Below, in pieces: positions 27,024 to 36,213 of a stretch of DNA of 43,351 bases (position 1 is its first letter; every line of letters begins with the position of its first letter). The notes beneath the pieces are model-generated. The model did no database searches and was not told the DNA's origin. It saw nothing but the letters and a program-made list of their open reading frames with translations. The position numbers and the translations under genes are program-made. Source of the stretch: an uncultured Alphaproteobacteria bacterium (lineage in GTDB: Bacteria > Pseudomonadota > Alphaproteobacteria > Sneathiellales > Sneathiellaceae); contig CAJXWA010000010.1 of NCBI GenBank assembly GCA_913062525.1, forward strand, positions 1-43,351, read 5' to 3'.

Positions 27024-27929
27024 TTATAGCGTTGGCAGGCTTTCCCAATTGTCAGGCATGATGAAAATGCGGCACTGTTCAACTACGTCATCTCCATCAA
27101 ATTTTCCAAAGGCGACATATTGGGGTCTATTTGCGTCTAAGACTATTTCTGTTAGTGCTTGATGGGCATTCGGGCAGCCAAAAACACGCCAATCGATATC
27201 ACGTAGCCTGCTCATCCATCGCATCTTTGGTAGAATGCAGTATCGGTTAATATTATCTGTTAAATTTGCTTGCAAATCACTGATTGTGCACCAGAACTGT
27301 ATTTCACAATCTTCGGCTATGCGACCTGGAAGTAATGTCTTTGCCTCTGTTGTTTTGGTTTTCTCAAACAGGACACCTTTTACGAAGGGAGATGATTTTA
27401 TGGGCTCGGATTTAATGTTAGAAAGACTTAAAGTTTTTTTGGCAACCTCAGTCGTGCATAAGGGAAGTTGGTGATCAAATAGGCGATCCAATTTTCGTTT
27501 AAGATTATCCTTTTTGAGAGGACCAACCCAGTTTTCTTCTAATCCTGATGTTGCTGTGTTTGCATAGAACTTGATGGCAAGTTCCCAATGATTGACTTCC
27601 CCGGCATAAGAAAATAACAAATCTAACTCGCCGTGAGTTTTGGTTTCATCCCGGATTTGCAAATTTGTTGCAAGGACGCTGACAGGGGAGATGTTTGAGA
27701 GCCAGTAAAACACAAGATACTCGAAATAGGTACCAAGGTTATATCGCTTCATTCCTGTGAGGAACTCTATAAGCGGGGCCGGGTTGTCTCTAACAGATGT
27801 CAAAAGTGCCGCTGTCTCAGGAAGAGACGCGAGATCAAATTCAGGCCGTGTTTTTGTGAGAAGAGGGGAGCTAATGACCCACTCAAGATCACTGGCCACA
27901 TAGGGCCGAGTGTCACTTGTGTCGATCAT
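27024..27929 (-). CDS. DUF1853 family protein
   Basis: A 301-residue protein matching my memory of DUF1853: LGTYFEYLVFYWLSN near residue 85, HGELDLLFSY and HWELAIKFY, then a long central part and WMSRLRDIDWRVFG near the end. The E.LDL / ELAIKFY pair resembles the acidic-lysine core of restriction-endonuclease-like nucleases, which is a speculation from pattern only. The ATG complementary to 27927-27929 has purine-rich sequence before it; a TTG at 27947 is possible. It lies 44 nt after the VWA gene and is probably the third gene of that operon. Function unknown. Confidence 0.75.
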   Translation of the reverse strand: MIDTSDTRPYVASDLEWVISSPLLTKTRPEFDLASLPETAALLTSVRDNPAPLIEFLTGMKRYNLGTYFEYLVFYWLSNISPVSVLATNLQIRDETKTHGELDLLFSYAGEVNHWELAIKFYANTATSGLEENWVGPLKKDNLKRKLDRLFDHQLPLCTTEVAKKTLSLSNIKSEPIKSSPFVKGVLFEKTKTTEAKTLLPGRIAEDCEIQFWCTISDLQANLTDNINRYCILPKMRWMSRLRDIDWRVFGCPNAHQALTEIVLDANRPQYVAFGKFDGDDVVEQCRIFIMPDNWESLPTL

Positions 27930-27973
27930 CTCACTTTCCCTTTCCAATAGCCCGTTATAGAAACCAGAGACCG

Positions 27974-29440
27974 CTAGCTGGTTTTTAGCAGATCCCGAAT
28001 AACCAACTCCAATTTGCTAAGTGAATTACACACTTCGGCAACAGTGCAGTTGGGTGCAATCTTCGTCATTTCTGAATCGCCCGTGCCCCAAACAGATTTA
28101 CGTTCCGGATTAAGCCAAATCACGCGCTTCGCTCGCTTCTTAATATCCCGCAAAATATCTGCCCGCGGGTCGGCGCCATTAGATCTGCCATCGCCCAAGA
28201 AAATAACGGTCGTCCGGCTATCAATTTCATCAAAAACAAGGTCTCTGAAATCTTCCATAGCTCGGCCATAATTTGTCGACCGACCGCCAAAAATTTCAAT
28301 GGCTTCCGGGATTGCTTCCTCCGGGCCATGCCTTTCAAATAGATCTGTGATTTCACCCAGCGTTCCTGAAAAAGCAAAAGACCTGACGTTGGGTAGAACT
28401 TCGTTCATGCTGTAGAGGAATAACAACAAAAACCGGGCGACTGATGCCACTGACCCACTGACATCGCATACAGCTAAAACCTTTGGCCGATCTTTCTCTT
28501 TTTGTTTCCAGTGCGTTTCAAAAAGCAGGCCGTCGTAGGCCACATTGCGGCGCATGGTTTTTCGAATGTCCAGGTGCCCACGATTTTTAACTTTTCTGAC
28601 TCTGGAATTCATATCTGTTAGGCGCCGCGCCATTTTTCGGACCATGTCTCGCATAATTCGAAAATCTCGGTTTTCGATATTGGAGAGGCGAATTTTTTTC
28701 AAAACTTCTTGGCGGAACTGATTGCTTTTTCCGGCACTGGTTAGCGCAAGTTGACGTTCCACCATATCGCGGGTGGCTTCAAATAAGACTGATAGGCGCC
28801 GTGACAATTCTTCGGCGCCTTCTTCGTTATCTTCGCGCCGTCGATCACTGATTTCTTGATTAACTTCGGCAAGGCCCATTTCATCGAGAACTCGCCGGGT
28901 AAACAAACCCCGCTGAGTGCTCAAAACAATGTTGGATAAACCAATGGCCTCTGCCGCAGCATTCATGGACATGGTCAGACCAGTACGATCAGCTTGCTCT
29001 AACATCTCGAGTAAGGTGCTGGGCTGGGTGCCGCTTCCCTCACTTGGGGATGATGCACTTCCTTCTCCGCCTCCACCGCCGCCATCACCACTGGCGGACG
29101 GGGCGTTTTCAAGGTTGTCTAGGGCTGCAAGTTGGGCATCTTCGCCGCCATCTGAGCTGTCGCTGTTTTCACTCTCATCAATATCACTGACCTGTTCCAA
29201 AAGGTTTTCACCAAGATTGAGATCAGTGTCGATTGTGAAGAAATCGTCAAAACATTGATCGAAGCTAACCATTTCATCTGTGGTCTTTGCCATAACTTGA
29301 GACAAAGCAGATTTCAGTAAATTTCGATCAGAGTAGCCAAGCAGATCGATAGTTCGCGCCGCATCTAACACTTCGCCGATTGAGACAGGGACATCTGCAT
29401 AGCGCAGCATGTCCACAAACTCGGCAAGAGGCCGGTTCAT
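27974..29440 (-). CDS. VWA domain protein, CoxE-like
   Basis: A 488-residue CoxE-like protein with a C-terminal von Willebrand A domain. The MIDAS motif DVSGSVAS (AVCDVSGSVASVARFLL) is intact, with FLGDGRSNGADPRADI further on. The N-terminal part includes an acidic and glycine-rich linker of about residues 80-145. Proteins of this kind pair with MoxR ATPases as chaperone machines that insert metals or remodel enzymes; CoxE acts on molybdenum CO dehydrogenase. The start codon shares a base with the moxR stop (TAATG). No CO dehydrogenase genes are nearby, so the client is unknown. Confidence 0.88.
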   Translation of the reverse strand: MNRPLAEFVDMLRYADVPVSIGEVLDAARTIDLLGYSDRNLLKSALSQVMAKTTDEMVSFDQCFDDFFTIDTDLNLGENLLEQVSDIDESENSDSSDGGEDAQLAALDNLENAPSASGDGGGGGGEGSASSPSEGSGTQPSTLLEMLEQADRTGLTMSMNAAAEAIGLSNIVLSTQRGLFTRRVLDEMGLAEVNQEISDRRREDNEEGAEELSRRLSVLFEATRDMVERQLALTSAGKSNQFRQEVLKKIRLSNIENRDFRIMRDMVRKMARRLTDMNSRVRKVKNRGHLDIRKTMRRNVAYDGLLFETHWKQKEKDRPKVLAVCDVSGSVASVARFLLLFLYSMNEVLPNVRSFAFSGTLGEITDLFERHGPEEAIPEAIEIFGGRSTNYGRAMEDFRDLVFDEIDSRTTVIFLGDGRSNGADPRADILRDIKKRAKRVIWLNPERKSVWGTGDSEMTKIAPNCTVAEVCNSLSKLELVIRDLLKTS

Positions 29441-30387
29441 TAGCGAGTTACCTTTTTAGCTTCCGCAACCATCTTCGGAATTTCTATGTGCATGTTGTCA
29501 ATGTCATCTTCAAATTTTAGAAGCATGTTCAAGGTATTCCGAACGATTTCAGTATCAAGGCTATCTGCGTGCAAGAGAAGTAAGGTCCGAGCCCAGTCAA
29601 TTGTCTCGCTGACGGCAGGGAGCTTTTTCAAATCTTGGGTCCGCAGTTGTTGCACAAACGCAACCAGCTGGTTTCTGAGGTTTTCACTAACTTCAGGAAC
29701 TCTGGTTTCAATGATTTGACGTTCACGGTCGCTGTCAGGGAAGGGAATGTACAAATGCAGGCAACGGCGTTTAAGCGCGTCGCCCATTTCCCGGCTGTTG
29801 TTACTTGTAAGGAAAACGATCGGTTTTGTTTTCGCTTTGATGGTTCCAATCTCAGGGACAGTAATTTGATAATCTGAAAGAATTTCCAGCAAGTATGCTT
29901 CAAACTCATGGTCAGATTTGTCAATTTCATCGATCAACAAAACCGTCTGTTTTTCTGATTTGATCGCTTGCAACAAAGGGCGGGCTTCTAGGAATTGCTC
30001 AGAGAAAAAATGATCACCAAATTGGTGCAATTTATCCATGGAAGCGTCAAGCCCTTGCGCATCCTCTAGCAAATCACCGAGTTTTTCTTTTAGGATTTGT
30101 GTATAGAGAAGCTGCTTGCCGTATTTCCATTCATAAAGCGCTTTGCTTTCATCAAGTCCTTCATAGCATTGCAACCGGATCAGATCAGCGCCCATCAGTT
30201 CGGCGGTGGCTTTTGCAAGTTCGGTTTTACCGACACCCGGAGGGCCTTCTACCAAAATAGGCTTATCCAGTTTTTGAGACAGGTAAATGCACGTCGCAAT
30301 GTGCATATCACATATATATCCGGCGCTTTCAAAACGTTTTTGGATATCTTCGATGGCCGCGGTGGGCTCTTTATCTACAAGTGTCAC
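29440..30387 (-). CDS. MoxR-family AAA+ ATPase
   Basis: A 315-residue AAA+ ATPase of the MoxR group. Walker A is GPPGVGKTELAKA at about residues 42-54, Walker B is TVLLIDEIDKSDHEFE, sensor 1 is VFLTSNNSREMGDALKRRCL. The start is a GTG complementary to 30385-30387. It is the first gene of a minus-strand unit with the VWA protein (one-base overlap) and the DUF1853 protein; it is divergent from alaS. MoxR and VWA partners act together as a cytoplasmic chaperone for maturation of specific complexes. Confidence 0.92.
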   Translation of the reverse strand: MTLVDKEPTAAIEDIQKRFESAGYICDMHIATCIYLSQKLDKPILVEGPPGVGKTELAKATAELMGADLIRLQCYEGLDESKALYEWKYGKQLLYTQILKEKLGDLLEDAQGLDASMDKLHQFGDHFFSEQFLEARPLLQAIKSEKQTVLLIDEIDKSDHEFEAYLLEILSDYQITVPEIGTIKAKTKPIVFLTSNNSREMGDALKRRCLHLYIPFPDSDRERQIIETRVPEVSENLRNQLVAFVQQLRTQDLKKLPAVSETIDWARTLLLLHADSLDTEIVRNTLNMLLKFEDDIDNMHIEIPKMVAEAKKVTR

Positions 30388-30633
30388 GTAAAAGTTCCAT
30401 ATCTGGTGCAGCGAACAGTGCTTGCGGTGTATTATTTTTTATTGTTTTCTTCAAACCGTTCACTTCATTAGCAGGAAAAGTATCATAATTCCAGCCTTTG
30501 AAACTGCATCCAATTGCATCTCACTGGACAGAGACTTCTGGGCGCGGTAAAAGGCGAGGCTAGGCAACAGCTTATTCGTGTAATTGAAATTGTATCCATA
30601 TTGTCTGCCGCCACGGCGACGGAGTTTGAAAAA

Positions 30634-33285
30634 ATGACAACAGCAAAAGAAATTCGGTCCGGATTTTTGAATTATTTCGAAAAGAATGACCATCAGATCG
30701 TTGAGAGTTCACCGTTGGTCCCGCGGAATGATCCTACGTTGTTGTTTACAAACGCGGGCATGGTGCAGTTTAAAAACGTTTTTACTGGTCAGGAAAAACG
30801 ACCTTACGACCGTGCCGTAACAACGCAAAAATGTGTTCGCGCAGGTGGTAAGCATAATGATCTTGAAAACGTAGGCTATACTGCACGCCATCACACCTTT
30901 TTTGAAATGCTCGGAAACTTTTCGTTTGGGGATTATTTCAAAGACAACGCCATTGAACTTGCTTGGAATTTACTGACAAAAGAGTTTGGAATTCCTCAAG
31001 AAAAATTGCTGGTTACTGTCTATCATGACGATGAAGAGGCTGTCGCTCTTTGGAAAAAAATTGCAGGTCTGAAAGACGATCGGATCATTCGGATTGCCAC
31101 ATCTGATAATTTTTGGTCAATGGGTGACACGGGGCCGTGCGGGCCTTGCTCTGAGATCTTTTATGATCACGGAGAGAATATCGCTGGTGGCCCTCCGGGC
31201 TCTCCCACTGAAGATGGCGACCGGTTTATTGAAATTTGGAACCTTGTGTTCATGCAGTTTGAGCAACAAGGCGATGGATCACGTCTAAACCTTCCTAGTC
31301 CCTCCATTGATACGGGTATGGGGCTCGAGCGGGTTACAGCCATTTTGCAAGGTAAGCACAATAATTACGACATCGACATGATGCGAAAACTTATTGAGGC
31401 ATCTGCGGAAGCCTCTAATGTTTCAGCTGATGGCGAGTTCGTGGCTTCTCACCGTGTGATAGCAGACCATCTTCGGTCATCTTCATTTTTAATGGCTGAT
31501 GGTGTCTTACCGTCTAACGAAGGCCGCGGATATGTTCTGCGCCGGATTATGCGCAGGGCTATGCGTCATGCGCATCTGTTGGGTGCGAAGGATCCGATGG
31601 TTTGGAAATTGGTGCCGGCACTTGTTGAAGAAATGGGCGCTGCATTTCCTGAATTGGAACGCGCACAATCATTGATTACTGAGACGCTACGACTGGAGGA
31701 AACTCGCTTCAAGGAAACGCTGGGCCGAGGTCTTAAATTGTTGTCCGATGCCACAGAAACTCTGGAAGATGATGAAGCTTTATCCGGAAGTGTTGCGTTT
31801 AAACTATATGATACCTATGGCTTCCCGCTTGATTTGACCAAAGACATCTTACGCGGTCAGGACAGGGCGTTGGATGAAGCTGGGTTCGATACTGCGATGG
31901 AGAAGCAAAAAGCCGCTGCTCGTGCCGCATGGTCGGGATCAGGGGAGGCCGTAACGGATCGCCTGTGGTTTGACTTATATGATAAACATGGCGCTACAGA
32001 ATTCCACGGCTATCAAACCGAAGTTACCGAAGGTCAAGTTCAAGCCATTATCATCAACGGCGAAGAAGCCGAAACGGCTGCAATCGGTGCTGATGTTATG
32101 GTGATCCTGAACCAGACGTCTTTTTATGGCGAGTCCGGTGGTCAGGAAGGGGATATGGGGTCCCTGAAGTCTGAAAATGGCCTCGAGATTGAGATTACAA
32201 ACACACTCAAAAAAGAAAACTTGTTTATCCATGTTGGTAAAGTATTAAGCGGATCGGTTAGTGCTGGTGATGCCGTTGCGACCCATGTGACAAGCGGCCG
32301 CCGGGCGCGATTGCAGGCTCATCATTCAGCCACGCATTTGCTTCATGAAGCCCTGCGTCAGTTGCTCGGTGATCATGTTATGCAAAAAGGATCACTGGTT
32401 GCAGAAGATCGCTTACGCTTTGATATTGCTCATCAAAAACCGGTGACACCAGAAGAATTAGCTCAGGTTGAGAAAGATGTGAACGACCGCATTCGCGTAA
32501 ACGCTGAAGTGGATATACACATAACAACACCTGCTGAGGCGATCAAATCTGGAGCCATGGCGTTGTTTGGCGAAAAATACGGAGATGAAGTCCGCGTTGT
32601 TTCCATGGGCGGTCCAGATGCTGGTAAAGGCTCAGGTAAGTCATATTCAACGGAACTCTGCGGCGGCACTCATGTGAAGCGAACTGGCGATATCGGTTTT
32701 GTTAAAATCGTTAGCGAAAGTGGTTTGGCTGCGGGTGTTCGCAGGATCGAAGCCGTTGCAGGGGCAGCCGCCCTTGATTATGTAAATCAGCGGGAGAAGA
32801 TCATCACTGATACTGCCGCAGCATTGAAGTCGGCCCCTGCGGAACTTGTTAGCCGGGTTACGGGTCTGCTGGATGAGCGGAAGCGCCTTGAAAAAGAGCT
32901 GAAGGACACACGGAAGAAGCTTGCAACTGGCGGTGCTAGCGCTGATCAAGCTGTTGAAGATGTGGCTGGTGTTTCTTTTGTCGCGCGCTTGCTTGAAGAT
33001 GTACCACCGCGTGATCTGAAACCAATGGCTGATGAAATCAAAGCGCAGATTAAAAGTGGCGTGGTTGTTCTGATTGCGGCTAACGATGGTAAAGCGTCGA
33101 TTGTGATCGGCGTAACCGATGATCTAACAGGTAAAATCAGTGCCGTGGATTTGGTGCGCGCAGGATCTGAAGCGCTCGGCGGTAAAGGTGGCGGCGGACG
33201 TCCTGATATGGCGCAAGCTGGCGGCCCAGACGCCAGCAAAGGATCAGATGCTGTGAACGCGATTAAACTTGCGATGTCCCAGTAA
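30634..33285 (+). CDS. alaS: Alanyl-tRNA synthetase
   Basis: Charges tRNA-Ala with alanine and edits mischarged Ser and Gly. The protein is 883 residues when started at ATG 30634 ([15 protein letters not shown]) after GGAG; the frame is open 40 codons upstream without homology. The catalytic core has [20 protein letters not shown] and [15 protein letters not shown]. The editing domain zinc motifs are [13 protein letters not shown] and [15 protein letters not shown]-Ala domain ends the chain ([15 protein letters not shown]). Full length for the family. recA, its common neighbour in many bacteria, is not upstream here. Confidence 0.98.
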   Translation: MTTAKEIRSGFLNYFEKNDHQIVESSPLVPRNDPTLLFTNAGMVQFKNVFTGQEKRPYDRAVTTQKCVRAGGKHNDLENVGYTARHHTFFEMLGNFSFGDYFKDNAIELAWNLLTKEFGIPQEKLLVTVYHDDEEAVALWKKIAGLKDDRIIRIATSDNFWSMGDTGPCGPCSEIFYDHGENIAGGPPGSPTEDGDRFIEIWNLVFMQFEQQGDGSRLNLPSPSIDTGMGLERVTAILQGKHNNYDIDMMRKLIEASAEASNVSADGEFVASHRVIADHLRSSSFLMADGVLPSNEGRGYVLRRIMRRAMRHAHLLGAKDPMVWKLVPALVEEMGAAFPELERAQSLITETLRLEETRFKETLGRGLKLLSDATETLEDDEALSGSVAFKLYDTYGFPLDLTKDILRGQDRALDEAGFDTAMEKQKAAARAAWSGSGEAVTDRLWFDLYDKHGATEFHGYQTEVTEGQVQAIIINGEEAETAAIGADVMVILNQTSFYGESGGQEGDMGSLKSENGLEIEITNTLKKENLFIHVGKVLSGSVSAGDAVATHVTSGRRARLQAHHSATHLLHEALRQLLGDHVMQKGSLVAEDRLRFDIAHQKPVTPEELAQVEKDVNDRIRVNAEVDIHITTPAEAIKSGAMALFGEKYGDEVRVVSMGGPDAGKGSGKSYSTELCGGTHVKRTGDIGFVKIVSESGLAAGVRRIEAVAGAAALDYVNQREKIITDTAAALKSAPAELVSRVTGLLDERKRLEKELKDTRKKLATGGASADQAVEDVAGVSFVARLLEDVPPRDLKPMADEIKAQIKSGVVVLIAANDGKASIVIGVTDDLTGKISAVDLVRAGSEALGGKGGGGRPDMAQAGGPDASKGSDAVNAIKLAMSQ

Positions 33286-33591
33286 TTAATTTTTAACCAG
33301 TTAAAATAGATTTAGAACGGCAGGATCCTATCCTGCCGTTCCTTCTGTGCAATGCGGAAGCACAGAACGCCTCCGAGTGACTCCTCGGATTTCCCTCTGC
33401 ACATATATTTTTATGTCTTGAAAAGGGAAGCCGATTATTGAATTTAATTGATGGCGATGATGTGGCAGTTTCATGATTAAACTATGATATATGGCATCTA
33501 CTTTTCTATCTACAGAGTAAATAGCGGCAGCGCTTCATATTCTGTAGAGGCAACAGAAAGGCCTTTTTTTTAAAGGACCTTGAGGTTGATG
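33286..33591. other. Intergenic region with three hairpins between alaS and the TetR gene
   Basis: A 306-nt non-coding gap between two convergent genes. In the first third are three short inverted repeats in a row: 33315-33341, CTGTGC/GCACAG (33345-33350, 33359-33364) and TCCGAG/CTCGGA (33372-33377, 33384-33389). The last 200 nt are plain and AT-rich. A small RNA is possible but not shown. Confidence 0.5.
33315..33341. terminator. Hairpin terminator after alaS
   Basis: GAACGGCAGGA (33315-33325) pairs perfectly with TCCTGCCGTTC (33331-33341) around a 5-nt loop, 30 nt after the alaS stop. The following bases are only modestly T-rich, so it may be a weak or 3'-end-protecting hairpin. Confidence 0.65.
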
Positions 33592-34221
33592 CTAAGCTGA
33601 TTTCGGATTTTTAACCATTGCTCTTGTTAAGAATTTTGCGAGCAAACTGACAAACTCTTCACGGCTTTTCCCCATGCGGTAAGCTTGGGGTGCGGATGAT
33701 TGAATTATTCCCATCATGGCATGTCCCATTAGCTCAGGGTCGACATCATCGTAGAGCTCGTCTTTGCTTTTGCTCTCGGTCAAAATTTTGATAAAACCCG
33801 CTGCAAATTTACTACGGACAACTTTTGCCGTCGAATCTGTTGGGTCGAAAACTTTCGTATCGACAAGCGCAGAACGGAGCAACCCAGGGTTTTGTTCTGC
33901 AAACTCCTGAATAGCTGTTAGGGCGTAGTTAATATATTCTTCGAAGCTATCGACTCTTGGAATTCGAGATTGCACGAAATCATGCAGGTCTTCTTGAGCC
34001 TCACTAGCAAAGGCCATGAATATTTCACGTTTGTCATGGAAGTGACTGTAGAAGGTCCCATGCGCAACGTCAGCCTCACGCGCAATGTCTTGTGGGCGAG
34101 TTTCATGGTAGCCGTGTTTGATAAATAACTTCCGCGCAGCGGCTAAAAGCCGGTTCCGTTTTTCGGCTTTGCGCTTACTCGCACGATCGGTTGCAATCTT
34201 CCCAACTAGTGCCTCCGTCAT
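33592..34221 (-). CDS. TetR-family transcriptional regulator
   Basis: A 209-residue TetR repressor. The DNA-binding domain covers about residues 20-70: RLLAAARKLFIKHGYHETRP then ADVAHGTFYSHFHDKREIFM. The start is the ATG complementary to 34219-34221 after AAGGGG; the longer frame to 34278 would run into the palindrome at 34273 and is unlikely. It is divergent from the acyl-CoA ligase operon and probably represses it, and itself, with an acyl-CoA or aromatic-CoA ester as the natural inducer by analogy with similar loci. Confidence 0.92.
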   Translation of the reverse strand: MTEALVGKIATDRASKRKAEKRNRLLAAARKLFIKHGYHETRPQDIAREADVAHGTFYSHFHDKREIFMAFASEAQEDLHDFVQSRIPRVDSFEEYINYALTAIQEFAEQNPGLLRSALVDTKVFDPTDSTAKVVRSKFAAGFIKILTESKSKDELYDDVDPELMGHAMMGIIQSSAPQAYRMGKSREEFVSLLAKFLTRAMVKNPKSA

Positions 34222-34272
34222 GTTTGTGTAACCCCTTATTATTTTTTTTGCAGCTGGCGCTGGAGTTTTTAG

Positions 34273-34285
34273 TGACAATTTGTCA
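34273..34285. promoter_or_regulatory. Candidate TetR operator
   Basis: TGACAATTTGTCA is a perfect palindrome around one central base. It lies in the 130-nt space between the divergent TetR (start 34221) and ligase (start 34352) genes. Position and symmetry suit an autoregulatory TetR site controlling both directions. Confidence 0.55.
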
Positions 34286-34351
34286 ATATCCTAAAACACT
34301 ACCAGTCAGCCCGATAAAATTGAACTAAAAAATGTGGGAGAAAAGGCCGGC

Positions 34352-36202
34352 ATGAATAATGCGATACCATTTAGACAAATGAACCGCCCAGAACCGGATA
34401 TCTCCGTCGAGAAAAACTCGGATGGCTCATATCTTATACACAGTAATATAGCAATCGGAGAGTTCGAAACCAATGCCGCGAGTTTCTGGCTCCGATCCGC
34501 AGAAGAGTTCCCTGATCGGCCATTTTTGGTGAAATGTGGCCCCAATGAAGATTGGCCCGAACTCACCTATGGTGAGGCAAGAGATAAAGCAAACCAGATC
34601 AGTACTTGGTTGTTGTCCAAGGGATATTCTGAAGACACCCCCATTCTTATTTTATCGAGCAACAGCTTTGCCCATGCATTACTTGCTATGGGTGCCATGC
34701 AAATCGGTGTTCCAATTGTTCCCGTATCTCCATCGTTTTCATTAATGAGCCGGAATTTTGAAAAATTGAAATACGCAACAGACTTGGTGCAGCCAAAAAT
34801 GATTTTTGCAGAAGATGGAAATGTTTTTGCAAATGCCATAAATGCCCTTGATGGAAATGATTTTGATGTTGTGACAGTTGGAGGCGACCGTCACGGCGGA
34901 ATAACATTTGATGATATCCTTGTGACGGCGGATGACGGCGCTGTAAGTGCTGCACGGTCGCGCGTTGAACACGATACACTGGCCAAAATTCTATTCACTT
35001 CAGGCTCAACCGGGATGCCCAAAGCAGTTCCGAACACTCATCGGATGATATGCGCCGGACAGAAGATGCAGGAGTTAGTCTCTGAACCTCGTGATCCAAT
35101 TGGCGATCAAAGCTATGTTCTCGACTGGTTGCCTTGGCATCATACCTTTGGGGGAAATGTAAACTTCTTTAGCATCATCAGGCTTGCAGGTACTTTATAT
35201 ATGGATGATGGCAAGCCCATACCGGGTTTGTTCGAACGAACCATTGAAAACATAAAACGCATTCGACCCAGCCGCTACAGCAGTGTTCCAACGGCTTATA
35301 GTTTTCTGCTGGACCGCATGGAAAAGGACGAAGAGCTCGTTGATGCATTCTTCGATCGGGTAAAAATTTGCCAATATGGCGGAGCTGCACTGTCACAAGA
35401 ATTGTTCGAGCGCATGCAGGTTCTGGCTATTAAACATACAAAAATGCGCATGCCATTTGGGACCGGTTGGGGATCAACTGAGACAACAGGCATGGGAACT
35501 GCGGTTTATTGGGAAGAAGATCGAGTTGGCCTTATTGGGGTTCCTTATTCAGGCGTACAAGTGAAACTGGTTCCTGTTTCAAATAAGTTTGAAATCCGAA
35601 TTAAAGGACCCCATGTTCACACAGGTTATTACAAACGGCCTGATCTAACAGAGGAATATTTCGATAGTGATGGGTTCTACTGCATGGGAGATGCCGTCAA
35701 CTTTATGGATTTGGATGAATTGGAAAGAGGTCTTGTGTTTAGTGGCCGTGTTTCCGAGGATTTCAAACTGGCAAATGGCACCTGGGTTGAAACAGGGAGT
35801 CTACGGCTTAATTTGATCGACGCGCTGGATCCATTGGTCCGTGATGTGGTTATTGCAGGACACGACCGGGAAAATGTAGGAATACTAATTGTGCCAAACG
35901 AAGCAGTGATGAAGCAAGCCGGTGAAAACGGTTTTGCGGCGGACGGCGTGACGAGCGTTGTTGATACACCTTCTATCTTGGATGCGATTAAAGGGAAACT
36001 CGATCGCTACCATACTGAAAACGGCGGCAAGAGCCGCTTTGTAGCCCATGCGCTTGTCATGGGAGCACCACTGTCAGCCGACAGCAACGAAATAACTGAC
36101 AAACAATATATCAACCAATCTGCCGTTCTCGAAAACAGGGCGGAACTGGTGGAACGACTATACAATGAAGTCTCACCCCCAGAGATTTTACAATTCAAAT
36201 AA
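34352..36202 (+). CDS. Acyl-CoA ligase, feruloyl-CoA synthase-like
   Basis: A 616-residue ANL-superfamily ligase forming an acyl-CoA via an acyl-adenylate. Motifs: LFTSGSTGMPKAVPNTHRM (A3), FGTGWGSTETTGMGT (A5), YCMGDAVNFMD (A7) and FSGRVSEDFKLANGTWVETG (A8); the end has NEITDKQYINQSAVL, with the Lys of the adenylation step. The central DWLPWHHTFGGNVNF and this C-terminus are typical of feruloyl-CoA synthases, so a hydroxycinnamate or similar aromatic acid is a good guess. The ATG at 34352 follows AAAAGG; a GTG at 34334 is in frame. It is the first gene of an operon with a reductase and a FadJ-like enzyme. No aldolase-type crotonase or vanillin dehydrogenase is nearby, so the substrate is uncertain. 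Confidence 0.82.
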   Translation: MNNAIPFRQMNRPEPDISVEKNSDGSYLIHSNIAIGEFETNAASFWLRSAEEFPDRPFLVKCGPNEDWPELTYGEARDKANQISTWLLSKGYSEDTPILILSSNSFAHALLAMGAMQIGVPIVPVSPSFSLMSRNFEKLKYATDLVQPKMIFAEDGNVFANAINALDGNDFDVVTVGGDRHGGITFDDILVTADDGAVSAARSRVEHDTLAKILFTSGSTGMPKAVPNTHRMICAGQKMQELVSEPRDPIGDQSYVLDWLPWHHTFGGNVNFFSIIRLAGTLYMDDGKPIPGLFERTIENIKRIRPSRYSSVPTAYSFLLDRMEKDEELVDAFFDRVKICQYGGAALSQELFERMQVLAIKHTKMRMPFGTGWGSTETTGMGTAVYWEEDRVGLIGVPYSGVQVKLVPVSNKFEIRIKGPHVHTGYYKRPDLTEEYFDSDGFYCMGDAVNFMDLDELERGLVFSGRVSEDFKLANGTWVETGSLRLNLIDALDPLVRDVVIAGHDRENVGILIVPNEAVMKQAGENGFAADGVTSVVDTPSILDAIKGKLDRYHTENGGKSRFVAHALVMGAPLSADSNEITDKQYINQSAVLENRAELVERLYNEVSPPEILQFK

Positions 36203-36213
36203 AGGAAATAAAA

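Noticed and set aside
28917-29258. Plus-strand frame rich in Ser and Pro opposite the VWA gene
   Set aside because: It is the mirror of the acidic, Gly-rich linker of the VWA protein and has no independent support.
30097-30471. 124-residue plus-strand frame opposite moxR
   Set aside because: Antisense to Walker-motif-bearing MoxR sequence; no family match and no start signal.
30514-30633. A 40-codon N-terminal extension of alaS
   Set aside because: Homology begins exactly at [11 protein letters not shown], which has its own GGAG; the extension is not conserved sequence.
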